Shown here: piece after piece, positions 34,448-44,095 of the stretch
Numbering within the stretch: position 1 is the first letter of the stretch
Layout: each line of letters starts with the position of its first letter
Assembly: GCF_900142675.1 (NCBI RefSeq)
Contig: NZ_FRBS01000001.1
Coordinates: forward strand, 124,001 to 188,000
Source of the DNA: Shouchella rhizosphaerae
GTDB taxonomy: Bacteria > Bacillota > Bacilli > Bacillales > Bacillaceae_D
Direction: 5' to 3'
Length of the DNA stretch: 64,000 nucleotides
The notes under the pieces: model-generated
The model's input: the letters and a program-made list of their open reading frames with translations, nothing else
Databases searched by the model: none
Told to the model about the DNA's origin: nothing
Program-made: the position numbers and the translations under genes

Positions 34448-35431
34448 TTGGTACAAATGACAGAAGAAAAGGCGATCGAGGCGAAAGGCCTCGTGAAAGT
34501 ATTTGGCAAGCATCGGGCTGTTGATGGCGTCGATTTGTCTGTCGTAAAAGGAACGGTCTATGGGTTTCTTGGACCAAACGGGGCAGGAAAGACGACAACA
34601 ATCCGCATGCTTGCGACTCTTTTAAAACCAGATGGCGGTGAGGCGAAGATTTTTGGCCATGACCTCGCCAAAGAAACAGATGCAGTCAGAAGCCGGATTA
34701 GTTTAACAGGACAATACGCTTCCATTGATGAAGATTTAACTGGCATCGAAAATTTGACGATGATTGCCCGACTTATGGGCTATAAGCGGAAACAAGCAAA
34801 ACAGCGAGGGGAAGAATTGCTCCATGCATTTGGATTAGAGGAAGCCGCAAAAAGGCAAGTGAAAAATTACTCGGGCGGGATGCGTCGCCGCATAGACATT
34901 GCCGCCAGCATTGTTGTTACCCCTGAACTGCTGTTTCTTGATGAACCAACCACAGGGCTTGACCCTCGGAGCCGCAACCAAGTGTGGGATATTGTCCGTA
35001 CATTAGTCGATGCTGGGACGACCGTGCTCCTTACGACGCAATATTTGGAGGAAGCTGACCAGCTGGCGGACCGGATTGCCGTTATCAACCATGGCAAGAT
35101 TATTGCTGAAGGCACAAGCAGTGAGTTGAAAGCATCGGTTGGCACGAATACACTCCACTTGACGCTGCAACATGCAAGTGATCGGGAAAGGGCGATCCAA
35201 TTGCTGGCGGAAGATCAGAACACCATGGTGCATGCTGGAAAAGACCCGACGTCGCTTACCGCGCAAACGGGTAATCCAGATGTGGCGGCAGCTGCTGTAG
35301 GAAAGTTAGCGAGCGCAAACATAGCTGTCCGTACTTTTTCCCTTGGGCAGCCGAGTCTAGATGAAGTCTTTTTGACGCTAACTGGTGAAATGGTGCAAAC
35401 CCCAGAGGAAGAAAGGGAGGGAAGCGAATGA
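34448..35431 (+). CDS. ABC transporter ATP-binding protein, DrrA type
   Basis: A 327 aa ATPase of the daunorubicin-resistance group: Walker [10 protein letters not shown], signature YSGGMRRR, Walker [13 protein letters not shown], plus the C-terminal domain ending [13 protein letters not shown]. It energises the DrrB-like permease whose start it overlaps by 4 nt. I use TTG 34448, about 10 nt after GGGGG; ATG 34457 is the alternative. Confidence 0.88.
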   Translation: MVQMTEEKAIEAKGLVKVFGKHRAVDGVDLSVVKGTVYGFLGPNGAGKTTTIRMLATLLKPDGGEAKIFGHDLAKETDAVRSRISLTGQYASIDEDLTGIENLTMIARLMGYKRKQAKQRGEELLHAFGLEEAAKRQVKNYSGGMRRRIDIAASIVVTPELLFLDEPTTGLDPRSRNQVWDIVRTLVDAGTTVLLTTQYLEEADQLADRIAVINHGKIIAEGTSSELKASVGTNTLHLTLQHASDRERAIQLLAEDQNTMVHAGKDPTSLTAQTGNPDVAAAAVGKLASANIAVRTFSLGQPSLDEVFLTLTGEMVQTPEEEREGSE

Positions 35432-36267
35432 ACAAGGCAACGGAAGGAAATAAACAAGAACAAAGCATGCAATTAGCGGATGCAATTGCCAAAAGCAGGC
35501 GCCCGCCTCGCCCGAGCCCACTCGCTGCGTCAATGGCATTCGCGACTAGGGCACTACTGCGGATTAAGCACATTCCTGAACAAATGTTTGATGTGACAGT
35601 TTTTCCAGTTATTTTCCTGTTAATGTTCACTTATTTATTTGGCGGTGCGATTTCTGGCTCCACAAATGAATATTTGCAATTCCTCCTGCCAGGGATTCTT
35701 GTCATGACCGTCGCGCAAATTACGATGTATACCGGACTTGATTTAAACAACGATATTCGAAAAGGCATCTTCGACCGTTTCCGAACGTTGCCACTCTGGC
35801 TGCCTTCGGCCCTGATCGGCTCGTTGCTAGTAGATACAGTCCGCTATACAATGGCATCGGCGATCATGATTATACTTGGCCTTATTCTTGGGTTCCGTCC
35901 AGAAGGGGGAGCGCTTGGCGTCATTGCCGCAGTTGCGTTAATCTTGCTTTTCTGCTTCAGTTTATCGTGGATTTGGACGACGCTTGGCCTTATTATGCGT
36001 TCTGATAAGTCGCTCATGATGGTCAGTATGATGGTGCTGTTTCCGCTCACTTTTGTCAGCAATGTCTTCGTCGATCCAGGAACACTGCCATCGTGGCTCC
36101 AAGTTTTTGTCGACATCAATCCAATCTCCTTATTAGTCGATGCCGTTCGTGGCTTCATGCATGGAACGGCTACTGGTGAACAGGTAGGCTGGGTAGTAGC
36201 TGTATCGTTTTTGATTGCAGCTGTTTTTGCTCCGCTCACGATGTATTTGTACCGGAATAAGAAATGA
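35428..36267 (+). CDS. ABC-2 permease, DrrB type
   Basis: A 279 aa membrane protein with six hydrophobic segments. [16 protein letters not shown] and [18 protein letters not shown] are the DrrB-like conserved stretches, and [16 protein letters not shown] is the C-terminal one. An extra Pro-rich cytoplasmic N-terminus of about 35 residues ([12 protein letters not shown]) precedes the first segment. Exporter of drugs or an endogenous hydrophobic compound. Confidence 0.85.
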   Translation: MNKATEGNKQEQSMQLADAIAKSRRPPRPSPLAASMAFATRALLRIKHIPEQMFDVTVFPVIFLLMFTYLFGGAISGSTNEYLQFLLPGILVMTVAQITMYTGLDLNNDIRKGIFDRFRTLPLWLPSALIGSLLVDTVRYTMASAIMIILGLILGFRPEGGALGVIAAVALILLFCFSLSWIWTTLGLIMRSDKSLMMVSMMVLFPLTFVSNVFVDPGTLPSWLQVFVDINPISLLVDAVRGFMHGTATGEQVGWVVAVSFLIAAVFAPLTMYLYRNKK

Positions 36268-36535
36268 AACAAGACGACCAGAGTCAGGTATTTGCTGGTC
36301 TTTTGCTGTTTTCAGTGCCTGTTGGCTGTTTCATCAATTGTTTTGGCGCTATGTTTTTGATGACTCTTTACGTCTAGGCGGCAATTTTAGCGGGCTACTA
36401 TTTGTTTTGGCGCAATTTACGGTGATTGACATGGTTCCAACGCCCTATATCACTTCTGCGATAGTAGGTGTATGGTATCCTTTTGCTTTTAATAAAATAG
36501 GAGTCAAAAAGCGGATAAACAGCGGTACAGGCTGA
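36264..36535 (+). pseudogene. possible frameshifted small membrane gene
   Basis: A frame starting at ATG 36264, overlapping the permease stop, reads [20 protein letters not shown] and ends after 37 codons at 36377. Another frame continues with hydrophobic, protein-like sequence (LLFVLAQFTVIDMVPTPYI, then FAFNKIGVKKR) to a stop at 36535. Together they would make a roughly 90-residue membrane protein broken by a shift near 36370. The intact alternative is that neither part is coding. Confidence 0.3.
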
Positions 36536-36598
36536 AAGGAGTTCCAGTGGAAACTGCCAAATCCGATTTTTTAGAAGATCTAGGAGGAGTTCAGAAAA

Positions 36599-37072
36599 AT
36601 GGTTGATGCTAAGACCGTATTGTTAGACCAATTATTAGCAAATGCAAATGACCCCAGCTGGTATATTCCTTTCCAAGAAGCTGTTAAAGGGATCTCGGAA
36701 ATAGAGGCGTTTTGGAAACCTGACAAATCGAGCCATAGCATTGCCGAGATTGTCCAACACTTAATCTACTGGAATCAAATATGGCAGACACGCTATGAAA
36801 AAGCGGACGCACGTACAGTACCGAGCGTCAAAAAGAATGTGGATAGCTTTCTTGTCCCGAAAAATAAAACCTTCCAAACTTTGCAAACGGAGCTGCTGGA
36901 CATTTTGTTGCGTTGGCAGGACTTAATTACAGAAAAGCAATTGTCAGAGAAGGTAAAAGGCTATCCGGTAGAGGCCGAATGGTGGGGGTTAATTGCAAAT
37001 GCAACAACGCATAATGCCTACCATATCGGGCAAATCGCGTTTTTACGGAAAATGGATAAGCCCGTGATTTAA
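36599..37072 (+). CDS. DinB family protein
   Basis: A 157 aa four-helix DinB/YfiT-like protein. The metal-binding histidines are in IVQHLIYWN and in TTHNAYHIGQI. Family members include thiol-dependent transferases (bacillithiol transferase type) but the exact reaction is unknown. The ATG has AGGAGGAG upstream. Confidence 0.85.
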   Translation: MVDAKTVLLDQLLANANDPSWYIPFQEAVKGISEIEAFWKPDKSSHSIAEIVQHLIYWNQIWQTRYEKADARTVPSVKKNVDSFLVPKNKTFQTLQTELLDILLRWQDLITEKQLSEKVKGYPVEAEWWGLIANATTHNAYHIGQIAFLRKMDKPVI

Positions 37073-37162
37073 AGCTTTAGAAGTTGCAAAACAGAGGCAG
37101 ATTTGACATGTAACGATTAAAAGAAAGGACCGTTTACCGATTATTTCTATGTTCAACTATAA

Positions 37163-37197
37163 TGAGGCGCCTTCTTGTAGAGGGCGCCTCAATTTTT
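37163..37197. terminator. terminator between dinB-like gene and beta-helix gene
   Basis: TGAGGCGCC pairs with GGCGCCTCA, followed by ATTTTT. The genes converge here. Confidence 0.8.
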
Positions 37198-37217
37198 AGC
37201 TATTATCAGCTAAAGGA

Positions 37218-39002
37218 TTATTTTTTCCCGAGTTGTTCTTCCAATTCCTCTACCAGACCGACAATTTCCACTGTCCGCTCTTCACGTTCTGCGTCTTTTT
37301 GTGCTTTTTCTAGTGCTGCTCGCATTTCAGCTTGTGAGAGCTGTGCTTCCATTTCTTCTGTCACGCTTAATGCTTCAGCGTATTGGCGCAATGCGTCAGC
37401 TTCTTGGCCGATAATGTCGGTGTCGCATTCGCCCCCAATGGCAATATTGTGTTCATGACCGGTAAATGTACAATTTTCGATGAAGCCGCCAGCATGGAGC
37501 AAGCGGATGGCACAGGTCCCGCCGTTTTCGATCACGCATTCTCGAATCGTTGGCGCGCTATGTTGGATATCAATTTGTGCTTCATAATGGCCGCTAAACT
37601 GGCAATGTTCCAGGAGCCCGCTCGCTTCCATGTCAAAGCGGATGCCGCTCTCATAACTGTCATAAAGCTTGCTTTCTTTCATGGTAATGGTGGAATGGCT
37701 GCTTACATAAATTTGCGGGTAAAGGTCATTATGATGGTAAAAAGTTGAATTTACAACATTCGCATGGCTATGGTCATGAATATATAAGCCGCTTTGCGCT
37801 CCATCAAAGACTTGTATGTCTTCTAGGTCGGCTTCGCTTTTGTCAGCAATGACGAGTTGATTCAGTTCATTTTCATAAAAGCGGCAGTGACCCACGTCTG
37901 CACTTGCTTGTTCCGTTAGCCAAAACCCATAATGTTTGCCATAGAAGATAGCGCTATGTTTTAGGCTTATCCGTGCTTGTTCGCTTACTGCTAATTGAGG
38001 CATCATGTGGCCGAACAAGTCACTTGATTCCACATGGGCATAAGCGTTTTTCGTCAGGACTACCCCTGATTTTTGCCCAAATTTAATCGTGCTTCTATAC
38101 ACGTAAAGGGCGCCATCGCCAACGCGAATATGGTCGTCTTCGTGCGACGTGAGAATCGTTGCTTCAAGTTGGGCGGTACCGTTATCGTTAATGTCGACTC
38201 CGATTTGTCCAGCTTCAAACAAACTGTTTTGGATAATCGTTTCCCCGCCTAAAACGACTACTTGCTTTGGTACATTATTCGTCAACGTACATGAATTCAA
38301 TGTCAGTTTTGATTCGCCAAGGACAAGTGTCCCTCCAGAAGAGCCTTCATAGATCAGGCAATCTTTTAAAGCCACTTCACTATTGCCCATCGATTTAAGT
38401 TGCATATTTTCAGAATGATGGCCGTAGATTTGGCAATTTTCCACAAAGCTGCGGCTGTTCTGGTCAAAATAAATCGCCGCGCTCTTTCCTTGGTAAATAT
38501 GCGAGTGTTTCATCACAAACCGGCCGTTCCCGCTTACACATACTTGACTGCCCCGTTGGCTGTATAAGGCGCAGTACTCGGCACGGGCTCGCCCAACTAC
38601 AAATAGGCCGATGCCACTGTGGCGAATCGTGGCGTCGGTTAAATCAAGATGGCCATCTTCAAGAACATGGATCCCCCATTTTTTTAGGCGGGTAAACTGA
38701 CAATGAGTCAATTGCGCAAATCCGTTTTTAACGGTTAGCCCTTTTTCGCATTCCGCAAAAGAGATGTTTTTTATCGACACCGACGCTTTATTGATGATCT
38801 CCATTGGCGCTTGAATAATGACTGTTTCTGGTTCACCAAGGCCGACTAAATGAACAGACTTGGCAATTGTCACAGACTCCTGGTATGTTCCTGGATCTAT
38901 TTTGATCGTATCCCCATCGTTCGCATCAAGCAACGCTTCTTCAATCGTTTTGTATTTGGAAAGGAGTTTTCTTGTTACGTGGATTGTTTTCACCGTTTTC
39001 AC
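37218..39002 (-). CDS. right-handed parallel beta-helix repeat protein
   Basis: A 594 aa protein. The start TIEEALLDANDGDTIKIDPGTYQE is the classic pectin-lyase-fold cap. About 20 coils follow, each with a hydrophobic turn and a C-x-I/F pattern (for example SVENCQIY, LTLNSCTLT, VNSTFYHHND). The last 70 residues (from about 520) are a charged coiled coil rich in Glu and Ala. No signal peptide or catalytic motif is evident, so it appears to be cytoplasmic. It is unrecognised beyond the fold and lacks an operon partner. Confidence 0.82.
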   Translation of the reverse strand: MKTVKTIHVTRKLLSKYKTIEEALLDANDGDTIKIDPGTYQESVTIAKSVHLVGLGEPETVIIQAPMEIINKASVSIKNISFAECEKGLTVKNGFAQLTHCQFTRLKKWGIHVLEDGHLDLTDATIRHSGIGLFVVGRARAEYCALYSQRGSQVCVSGNGRFVMKHSHIYQGKSAAIYFDQNSRSFVENCQIYGHHSENMQLKSMGNSEVALKDCLIYEGSSGGTLVLGESKLTLNSCTLTNNVPKQVVVLGGETIIQNSLFEAGQIGVDINDNGTAQLEATILTSHEDDHIRVGDGALYVYRSTIKFGQKSGVVLTKNAYAHVESSDLFGHMMPQLAVSEQARISLKHSAIFYGKHYGFWLTEQASADVGHCRFYENELNQLVIADKSEADLEDIQVFDGAQSGLYIHDHSHANVVNSTFYHHNDLYPQIYVSSHSTITMKESKLYDSYESGIRFDMEASGLLEHCQFSGHYEAQIDIQHSAPTIRECVIENGGTCAIRLLHAGGFIENCTFTGHEHNIAIGGECDTDIIGQEADALRQYAEALSVTEEMEAQLSQAEMRAALEKAQKDAEREERTVEIVGLVEELEEQLGKK

Positions 39003-39176
39003 CTCAATCTATGCTAGAGTATACCGCTTTTTTTGAAGGCTGTCCAAGTAGAGTTGTTTTTGCATGAAAAAGAGCTATTTTGTACACCTTAATCACAGAT
39101 TAGCATGATCAAAACGCGTTTGTATGCAGTTTTTTAGCAAAAATTTCAGGTGGTTTAACGGATGAAAAGTGCTGAT

Positions 39177-39203
39177 GTTTAAATACCCTCACTTTTGAGG
39201 TAT
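39177..39203 (+). promoter_or_regulatory. sigma-B-like promoter of the short-chain dehydrogenase gene
   Basis: GTTTAA, a 15-nt spacer and AGGTAT resemble the general-stress consensus GTTTAA-N12-14-GGGTAT. It lies about 40 nt before the start codon. The B. subtilis homologue (general stress protein 39) is also sigma-B-controlled. Confidence 0.6.
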
Positions 39204-39242
39204 ACCAATACTAATGATGAAGAAGAGGAGGAAAGAGAGAAA

Positions 39243-40112
39243 ATGGACTTACACAATTATTTAGCAAACGGCATTCCGCCGCAAAAACAAGACAAGCAAC
39301 CAGGGGATGAAGCGGTGATGGAACCGCGCCCGATCTATGAAGACGACGATTACAAAGGTACAGGAAAACTTCGCGGCAAAGTAGCGCTTATTACTGGTGG
39401 CGATTCGGGTATCGGCCGCGCCGTGGCAGTTGGGTATGCCAAAGAAGGCGCCCATATTGCGATCGTCTATTTAGATGAGCATGAAGACGCAGAACAAACA
39501 AAGCAGCGCGTCGAGCAAGAAGGTGTTCAGTGCATTACAATTTCTGGCGACATAAGTGATGAAACGTTTTGTAAGGAGAGCGTTGAACGTACAGTCACAG
39601 AACTTGGCGGCCTAGATATTTTAGTCAACAACGCTGCAGAGCAACATCCAGTCAACGATTTACGGGAACTAACAGCCGAACAGCTTCACCGTACATTCGC
39701 GACCAATTTCTATTCGTATGTGTATTATACGAAAGCAGCGCTTGATTATTTGAAGCCTGGCAGCGCTATTATCAATACGTCTTCCATTAATGCCTATCGG
39801 GGCAACGTGACGTTGATTGATTATACGAGTACCAAAGGCGCCATTACAGCCTTTACCCGTTCAATGGCGCAGGCGCTTGCTTCAAAGCATATCCGCGTAA
39901 ACAGCGTAGCCCCTGGCCCGATCTGGACGCCGTTGATTCCTGCTTCTTTTGACGAGCAGAAAGTGTCTGAGTTTGGCACAACGACGCCAATGGGACGAGC
40001 AGGGCAGCCGAGTGAACTTGTCGGTGCCTATGTACTCCTCGCTTCTAACGACTCTTCCTACATGACCGGACAGGCGATCCATATTAATGGCGGGGATTAT
40101 ATTAGTTCATGA
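39243..40112 (+). CDS. short-chain dehydrogenase, general stress protein 39 type
   Basis: A 289 aa SDR. A Pro/acid-rich N-terminal extension (PPQKQDKQPGDEAVMEPRP) precedes the Rossmann motif GGDSGIGRA; NNAAEQ and active-site SSINAY...DYTSTKGA provide Ser, Tyr and Lys. YdaD/YhdF type. Start ATG 39243 with GAGGAGGAAAG upstream; the longer frame from 39195 is acidic and overlaps the promoter. Substrate unknown. Confidence 0.88.
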   Translation: MDLHNYLANGIPPQKQDKQPGDEAVMEPRPIYEDDDYKGTGKLRGKVALITGGDSGIGRAVAVGYAKEGAHIAIVYLDEHEDAEQTKQRVEQEGVQCITISGDISDETFCKESVERTVTELGGLDILVNNAAEQHPVNDLRELTAEQLHRTFATNFYSYVYYTKAALDYLKPGSAIINTSSINAYRGNVTLIDYTSTKGAITAFTRSMAQALASKHIRVNSVAPGPIWTPLIPASFDEQKVSEFGTTTPMGRAGQPSELVGAYVLLASNDSSYMTGQAIHINGGDYISS

Positions 40113-40150
40113 CTGAGAAAAGCAGGCTAGTGCAGCCTGCTTTTCTCAGT
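40112..40150. terminator. bidirectional terminator between SDR and symporter
   Basis: A perfect 17-bp stem (arms starting ACTGAGAAAAGCAGG) around a 5-nt loop, containing A-run and T-run on opposite sides, between convergent genes. Confidence 0.88.
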
Positions 40151-40154
40151 GATG

Positions 40155-41576
40155 TTAAATGGACGTTTCTTTACGGACGACAGTTGTCGTATTCTTGTTT
40201 CGGGTCGCTGCACTTACTAGGAGCAGGCCAATTGTCGAGGCAACTAAGCCAAACGCAACGTATGGGATGGTTGTACCGAGCAAATGGGCTAAGCCTGCGC
40301 CTGCGATTCCAAAAAGCATACCGGCAATCGCGCCTTTGAAAGTAAGGAATTGTCTGTCTTTTAAAGCGAAGCCGATAAACAGTGGAGCAAACAGACCTGC
40401 GGCTGAATAAGCATAAGAAGCGACAATCCAGTCAAGTGCCCGTGGATATAACGTCGCAAGAGCAAATGCAAAGAAGATGACAAATACTGAAAAAATACGC
40501 GATGTCCGGAGTAGCTGTCCGTCGCTGACTTTCGGATTAAGATACGACTGGTATATATCACGGGTGATATTAACGACGACCGATTGGACTGCGCTGGTGA
40601 CCGTTGACAACAAGGTTGCACAAATGAAAGTAGAATAGGCGACCATTAAAATCGATGGCATATTCGATAAAAACATGCCAGCAGCACTTTCAGGGTTATC
40701 CAAGTTCGGGTTCATCGTGTAGGCGGACATGCCGACTAACGCTGCGTAAAGCTTCGTCAAAATGAGGAGAGCGGCAGTAGAAAGCAATGAAATGACGACT
40801 GTCTTCATACTGTCAGCAGCATAAATGCGTTGGAAGTACATTTGATTGGTCATTGTGCCTGGTGTGAGCGATAATGACCAAAAGAGCACTGTTAGAAGCC
40901 CAACGGACCAAAAGCCTTCAATGCCAATATTCTCTTGAGGGACTGCCTGTACGATCGCTGACCAACCGCCGGCTGATGTGATCGCATAAACAGAAGCAAC
41001 GACCGCCATCACGAGCATGAGAATCCCAAAAATCAAGTCTGTCCAGGCAACAGATACCATTCCTCCTGGGATAATGAATAAAAGGCAAATGACTGTGAAG
41101 ATAAGCATTAACAGCCAAGGTTCAACGCCAGTCAATTCTGAAAACAATCGGCCGAAAGCAACTAATTGTGTACACAGCCAACCAAAGGGGACAACCATTG
41201 TCATAAATGTGATTGTCGTGATCAAGAACGGGTGAGTGCCATATATTTTTTTGAAAATATCAGGGAGACTAATAAAATCGTTTTTGCGCAACCATTTCGC
41301 AAGAAACAGTAAGGCAAGAACTCCCGCTCCTGTGAACAAGCCATAAGTAATCACGCTCCAACCGAAAGCATAGCCGATCCCGACTTGAGCAACAAGCATG
41401 CCGCCGCCAGAAGCCGTCGCGAACTGTGTTAAAATGACGACATAGACCGGCAAAGCCCGCCCGCCAACAGCCCAGCCTTCGTTGTTCCGAGTACGTTTGC
41501 TAATATAAAAGGAAAAGATGATGGCCCCTATGAGCACAATCATGTTTGCCACAATTACCCAAATCGATACATCCAC
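40155..41576 (-). CDS. sodium:solute symporter family (SSS) transporter
   Basis: A 473 aa membrane protein with about 13 hydrophobic segments. RALPVYVVILTQFATASGGGMLVAQ and GWLCTQLVAFGRLF are characteristic of SSS permeases; the sodium site region is SLLSTAALLIL. The start is GTG with AGGAGG 7 nt upstream. It lies in line with the GntR and lyase genes, which suggests import of the lyase substrate. Substrate unknown. Confidence 0.85.
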   Translation of the reverse strand: MDVSIWVIVANMIVLIGAIIFSFYISKRTRNNEGWAVGGRALPVYVVILTQFATASGGGMLVAQVGIGYAFGWSVITYGLFTGAGVLALLFLAKWLRKNDFISLPDIFKKIYGTHPFLITTITFMTMVVPFGWLCTQLVAFGRLFSELTGVEPWLLMLIFTVICLLFIIPGGMVSVAWTDLIFGILMLVMAVVASVYAITSAGGWSAIVQAVPQENIGIEGFWSVGLLTVLFWSLSLTPGTMTNQMYFQRIYAADSMKTVVISLLSTAALLILTKLYAALVGMSAYTMNPNLDNPESAAGMFLSNMPSILMVAYSTFICATLLSTVTSAVQSVVVNITRDIYQSYLNPKVSDGQLLRTSRIFSVFVIFFAFALATLYPRALDWIVASYAYSAAGLFAPLFIGFALKDRQFLTFKGAIAGMLFGIAGAGLAHLLGTTIPYVAFGLVASTIGLLLVSAATRNKNTTTVVRKETSI

Positions 41577-41610
41577 ACAAACCCCTCCTCAGATAATTGA
41601 ATATTCTGTA

Positions 41611-41656
41611 AAAAATAACGCCATCTAAAGCTCTATTGCAACAAAGCTTTAGATGG
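41611..41656 (-). terminator. terminator between the GntR and symporter genes
   Basis: On the minus strand CCATCTAAAGCT/AGCTTTAGATGG form a 12-bp stem followed by CGTTATTTTTTA. It may reduce read-through into the symporter gene. Confidence 0.7.
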
Positions 41657-41662
41657 GCGACT

Positions 41663-42367
41663 CTATTCATGGTGAAACATGAGTTTACAGCGGTCGCCTC
41701 TGAAAATGCTTTTCGTGAGAATTAAGCGCTTTTTATTCCATGTTGAGCCGATTTTTGTAATTTTTAATGCAGGCTGTCCGTTGCCTTCAACTTGTAGGCG
41801 TTCGGTTTCCAACTGGGTTAGGATGACCGGTTCTACCGTGGTGTCATATGCTTGGATTTGCAAGTTGTACTGAGTAATCAATAGTTCATAAAGCGTGCCT
41901 TCAAGGTTTTTCTGCAACAAACCAGGAACCGCTGCACTCGGTAAATAAGATGTTTCCACAGCGACAACTTCATCCTCAAAATAGCGTAGACGGATAAGTT
42001 CATAGACAAGTTCGCCAGGAAATAGTTCCAATGCCGACTGGACTGTCGCCGAACAAGCTAGTTCCTGAGCTGACAAAACGGTATGTTTTTTACCGAATTT
42101 TTCAGGATAATAAAAACTAAACACAGGCGTTTGGATTTTTTTCTCATTCACAAATGTCCCTTTTCCTTGTTTTCGGGTCAAACGCCCTTCATCAACGAGT
42201 TTTAACAATGCTTGGCGAACGGTTGAGCGGCTTAACCGGTACTGACTCGCCAATGTAAGTTCGTCTGGAATTTTCGCATTTTCTTGCCATTCGCCGCTGT
42301 CTATTTTTTCAACAAAAAGATCTTTTAATTGCAAATAAAGGGGAATGCTGCTTTCTTCATCAATCAC
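41663..42367 (-). CDS. GntR regulator, HutC subfamily with UTRA domain
   Basis: A 234 aa regulator: winged helix with LASQYRLSRSTVRQALLKLVDEG and a UTRA ligand domain. I start at GTG 42367 (GAGGCGAG upstream), which aligns its first residues MIDEESSIPLYLQL with those of NagR; GTG 42382 is the alternative. It is placed 24 nt after the lyase-like gene. It probably senses a substrate or intermediate and binds the palindrome at 43912-43937. Confidence 0.83.
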   Translation of the reverse strand: MIDEESSIPLYLQLKDLFVEKIDSGEWQENAKIPDELTLASQYRLSRSTVRQALLKLVDEGRLTRKQGKGTFVNEKKIQTPVFSFYYPEKFGKKHTVLSAQELACSATVQSALELFPGELVYELIRLRYFEDEVVAVETSYLPSAAVPGLLQKNLEGTLYELLITQYNLQIQAYDTTVEPVILTQLETERLQVEGNGQPALKITKIGSTWNKKRLILTKSIFRGDRCKLMFHHE

Positions 42368-42391
42368 GTCGGCTCGCCTCACTCATTCATA

Positions 42392-43897
42392 CTACTGCGC
42401 CCCCCTTTCGAGTTCCGCAGCGTAGCGTTTGTATAGTTGATCAGCAGATTGCAGAGCCTGTTTCAAATCACTGATTTTTTGGTGATCTGATGCTAGTGTC
42501 TGTTCGAGCTGCTGTAATTGCCGTGCAACCTCAACAGGGGCTGAGCCGCCGCGTACGGTCCGAAGGGAAATATTTCGCTCCGGATCAAGGGCCTGCTCAA
42601 CAAATTCTTTGGTGACAGAAACCGTTTTTGCTGTTACCTGTTTAATAGCACGTTCAACTGTACTTGCTTCTATTTTATCAGATCCCAGCCCTTGATTCAG
42701 TGTCTCGTTGACAATCTCAGCAACGATATGATGGGCGGTGCGGAACGAAAAGTGGTAGTGTCTTACTAGCGCATTTGCTAGCTCAGTCACAGTACTAAAG
42801 TTTTGTCGAGTAGTAGCGGCCATATTGTCTTTATGAACGGTAAGCGTTTGTAAGGTTTTGATCATAAGCCGAATGGCTGCTTTCGTTTCATTGATTGCTT
42901 CCCATGTGTATTTCATGCTTTCCATGCTTGTATCCCGCGAATGCGAATAAAGGGTATTCTTTAATACTGAGAGGGAGGATACAAGTGCGCCTTGAATATG
43001 TCCAGCCTTCGCTTTAATATGCTCGAGCGTAACGGGATTCTTTTTTTGCGGCATAATGCTGCTAATAACTGCTACTGAATGACCGACTTCAAGATAACCA
43101 AATTCATACGAACACCAAGTGTAAAGGTCTTGTGCGAAGCGGCTTAATGAGTTACTAAATATGCTTAATGCTGAAAGTGCTTCTAATGCATAATCTCTAG
43201 AGGCGATGCCGTCAAGCGAATTTTCAAGCAAATCGGCGAACCCTAATAACTCCATCGTGAACTTTCGGTTAATCGAAAACGTAGTTGAGGCAAGGGCACA
43301 AGAACCAAGCGGGCTTTTGTTGATGTGGGCATAACAGTTATACAGGCGTGTGAAATCCCGCTCGAATCCGTGCAACAGTGCGGAAAGGTAATGGGCAAAC
43401 GTAATTGGTTCAGCTGGCTGTAAATGTGTGTAACCAGTCATTAATGTCGCCGTATGGTCAGTAGCTAAATCAATTAATGTCTGCCTTAGTGTACAGACTA
43501 GTTCGTAAATTTCGATCATTTCTTCGCGTATTCGCATGCGGCTCACAGTCGCCAAAATATCATTGCGGCTTCTTCCTGTGTGCATTTGTCCACCTATCTC
43601 TGGTCCTGTTTGCTCGATAATATAAGCTTCCACATTAAAATATAAATCTTCAAGAGCAGGATTGATCGACAATGCCTCTTTTCCTGTCACCTGCAAGTGG
43701 GTCAGGACGGAATGGATTTTACGGGCTGCTTCGTCTGAGATAATACCCTCCGATTTTAGCATAAATAAGTGGACACTGTTAATTTTTAGCAAGTATGAAT
43801 AGTGATATTTTAAATCGGAGCTAATGCTTGGCTTAAACAATAAGTCAATCATTTCCTGTGAGGGAGTTTCCTTTAAACGACCAACCAAGGAGATCAC
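42392..43897 (-). CDS. argininosuccinate lyase-like enzyme (fumarase/ASL superfamily)
   Basis: A 501 aa enzyme with the superfamily landmarks: MHTGRSRND, GYTHLQPAEPITFAHYL and SSIMPQKKNP (catalytic serine loop). Family members cleave a C-N bond with release of fumarate. It is longer than ordinary ArgH, has no argG beside it, and reads NDI where ArgH usually has NDQ, so it is likely a paralogue acting on another N-substituted aspartate. Start GTG 43897, with a weak AAAGG site. The cluster with a GntR sensor and a sodium symporter points to catabolism. Confidence 0.78.
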   Translation of the reverse strand: MISLVGRLKETPSQEMIDLLFKPSISSDLKYHYSYLLKINSVHLFMLKSEGIISDEAARKIHSVLTHLQVTGKEALSINPALEDLYFNVEAYIIEQTGPEIGGQMHTGRSRNDILATVSRMRIREEMIEIYELVCTLRQTLIDLATDHTATLMTGYTHLQPAEPITFAHYLSALLHGFERDFTRLYNCYAHINKSPLGSCALASTTFSINRKFTMELLGFADLLENSLDGIASRDYALEALSALSIFSNSLSRFAQDLYTWCSYEFGYLEVGHSVAVISSIMPQKKNPVTLEHIKAKAGHIQGALVSSLSVLKNTLYSHSRDTSMESMKYTWEAINETKAAIRLMIKTLQTLTVHKDNMAATTRQNFSTVTELANALVRHYHFSFRTAHHIVAEIVNETLNQGLGSDKIEASTVERAIKQVTAKTVSVTKEFVEQALDPERNISLRTVRGGSAPVEVARQLQQLEQTLASDHQKISDLKQALQSADQLYKRYAAELERGAQ

Positions 43898-43911
43898 CAG
43901 CCTTTCAGATA

Positions 43912-43937
43912 TGTACGTATGTTGTAATGTTCGTACA
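43912..43937 (-). promoter_or_regulatory. palindromic operator upstream of the lyase operon
   Basis: TGTACG and CGTACA are the ends of a 26-bp interrupted palindrome with partial symmetry inside. It starts 14 nt before the lyase start codon, so a bound protein would block transcription or initiation. Likely target of the HutC-type regulator in the same operon. Confidence 0.6.
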
Positions 43938-44047
43938 AATTGTAGTTGATTCTAAATTAGCAGCAACAAATCGTACTGTCAATACTTTTCTGAAAAAACA
44001 ACGAGATTTTTTATCATGACAGATATGCGTGGTTTGGGCATAAAGAG

Positions 44048-44076
44048 GAGGCGCCTGCTAATGAGTCAGGCGCCTC
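44048..44076 (-). terminator. hairpin after nagR
   Basis: GAGGCGCCTG and CAGGCGCCTC form a perfect 10-bp stem 20 nt beyond the nagR stop; the T tail is short. Confidence 0.65.
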
Positions 44077-44095
44077 AAGTCTGGTTTGGACAACA

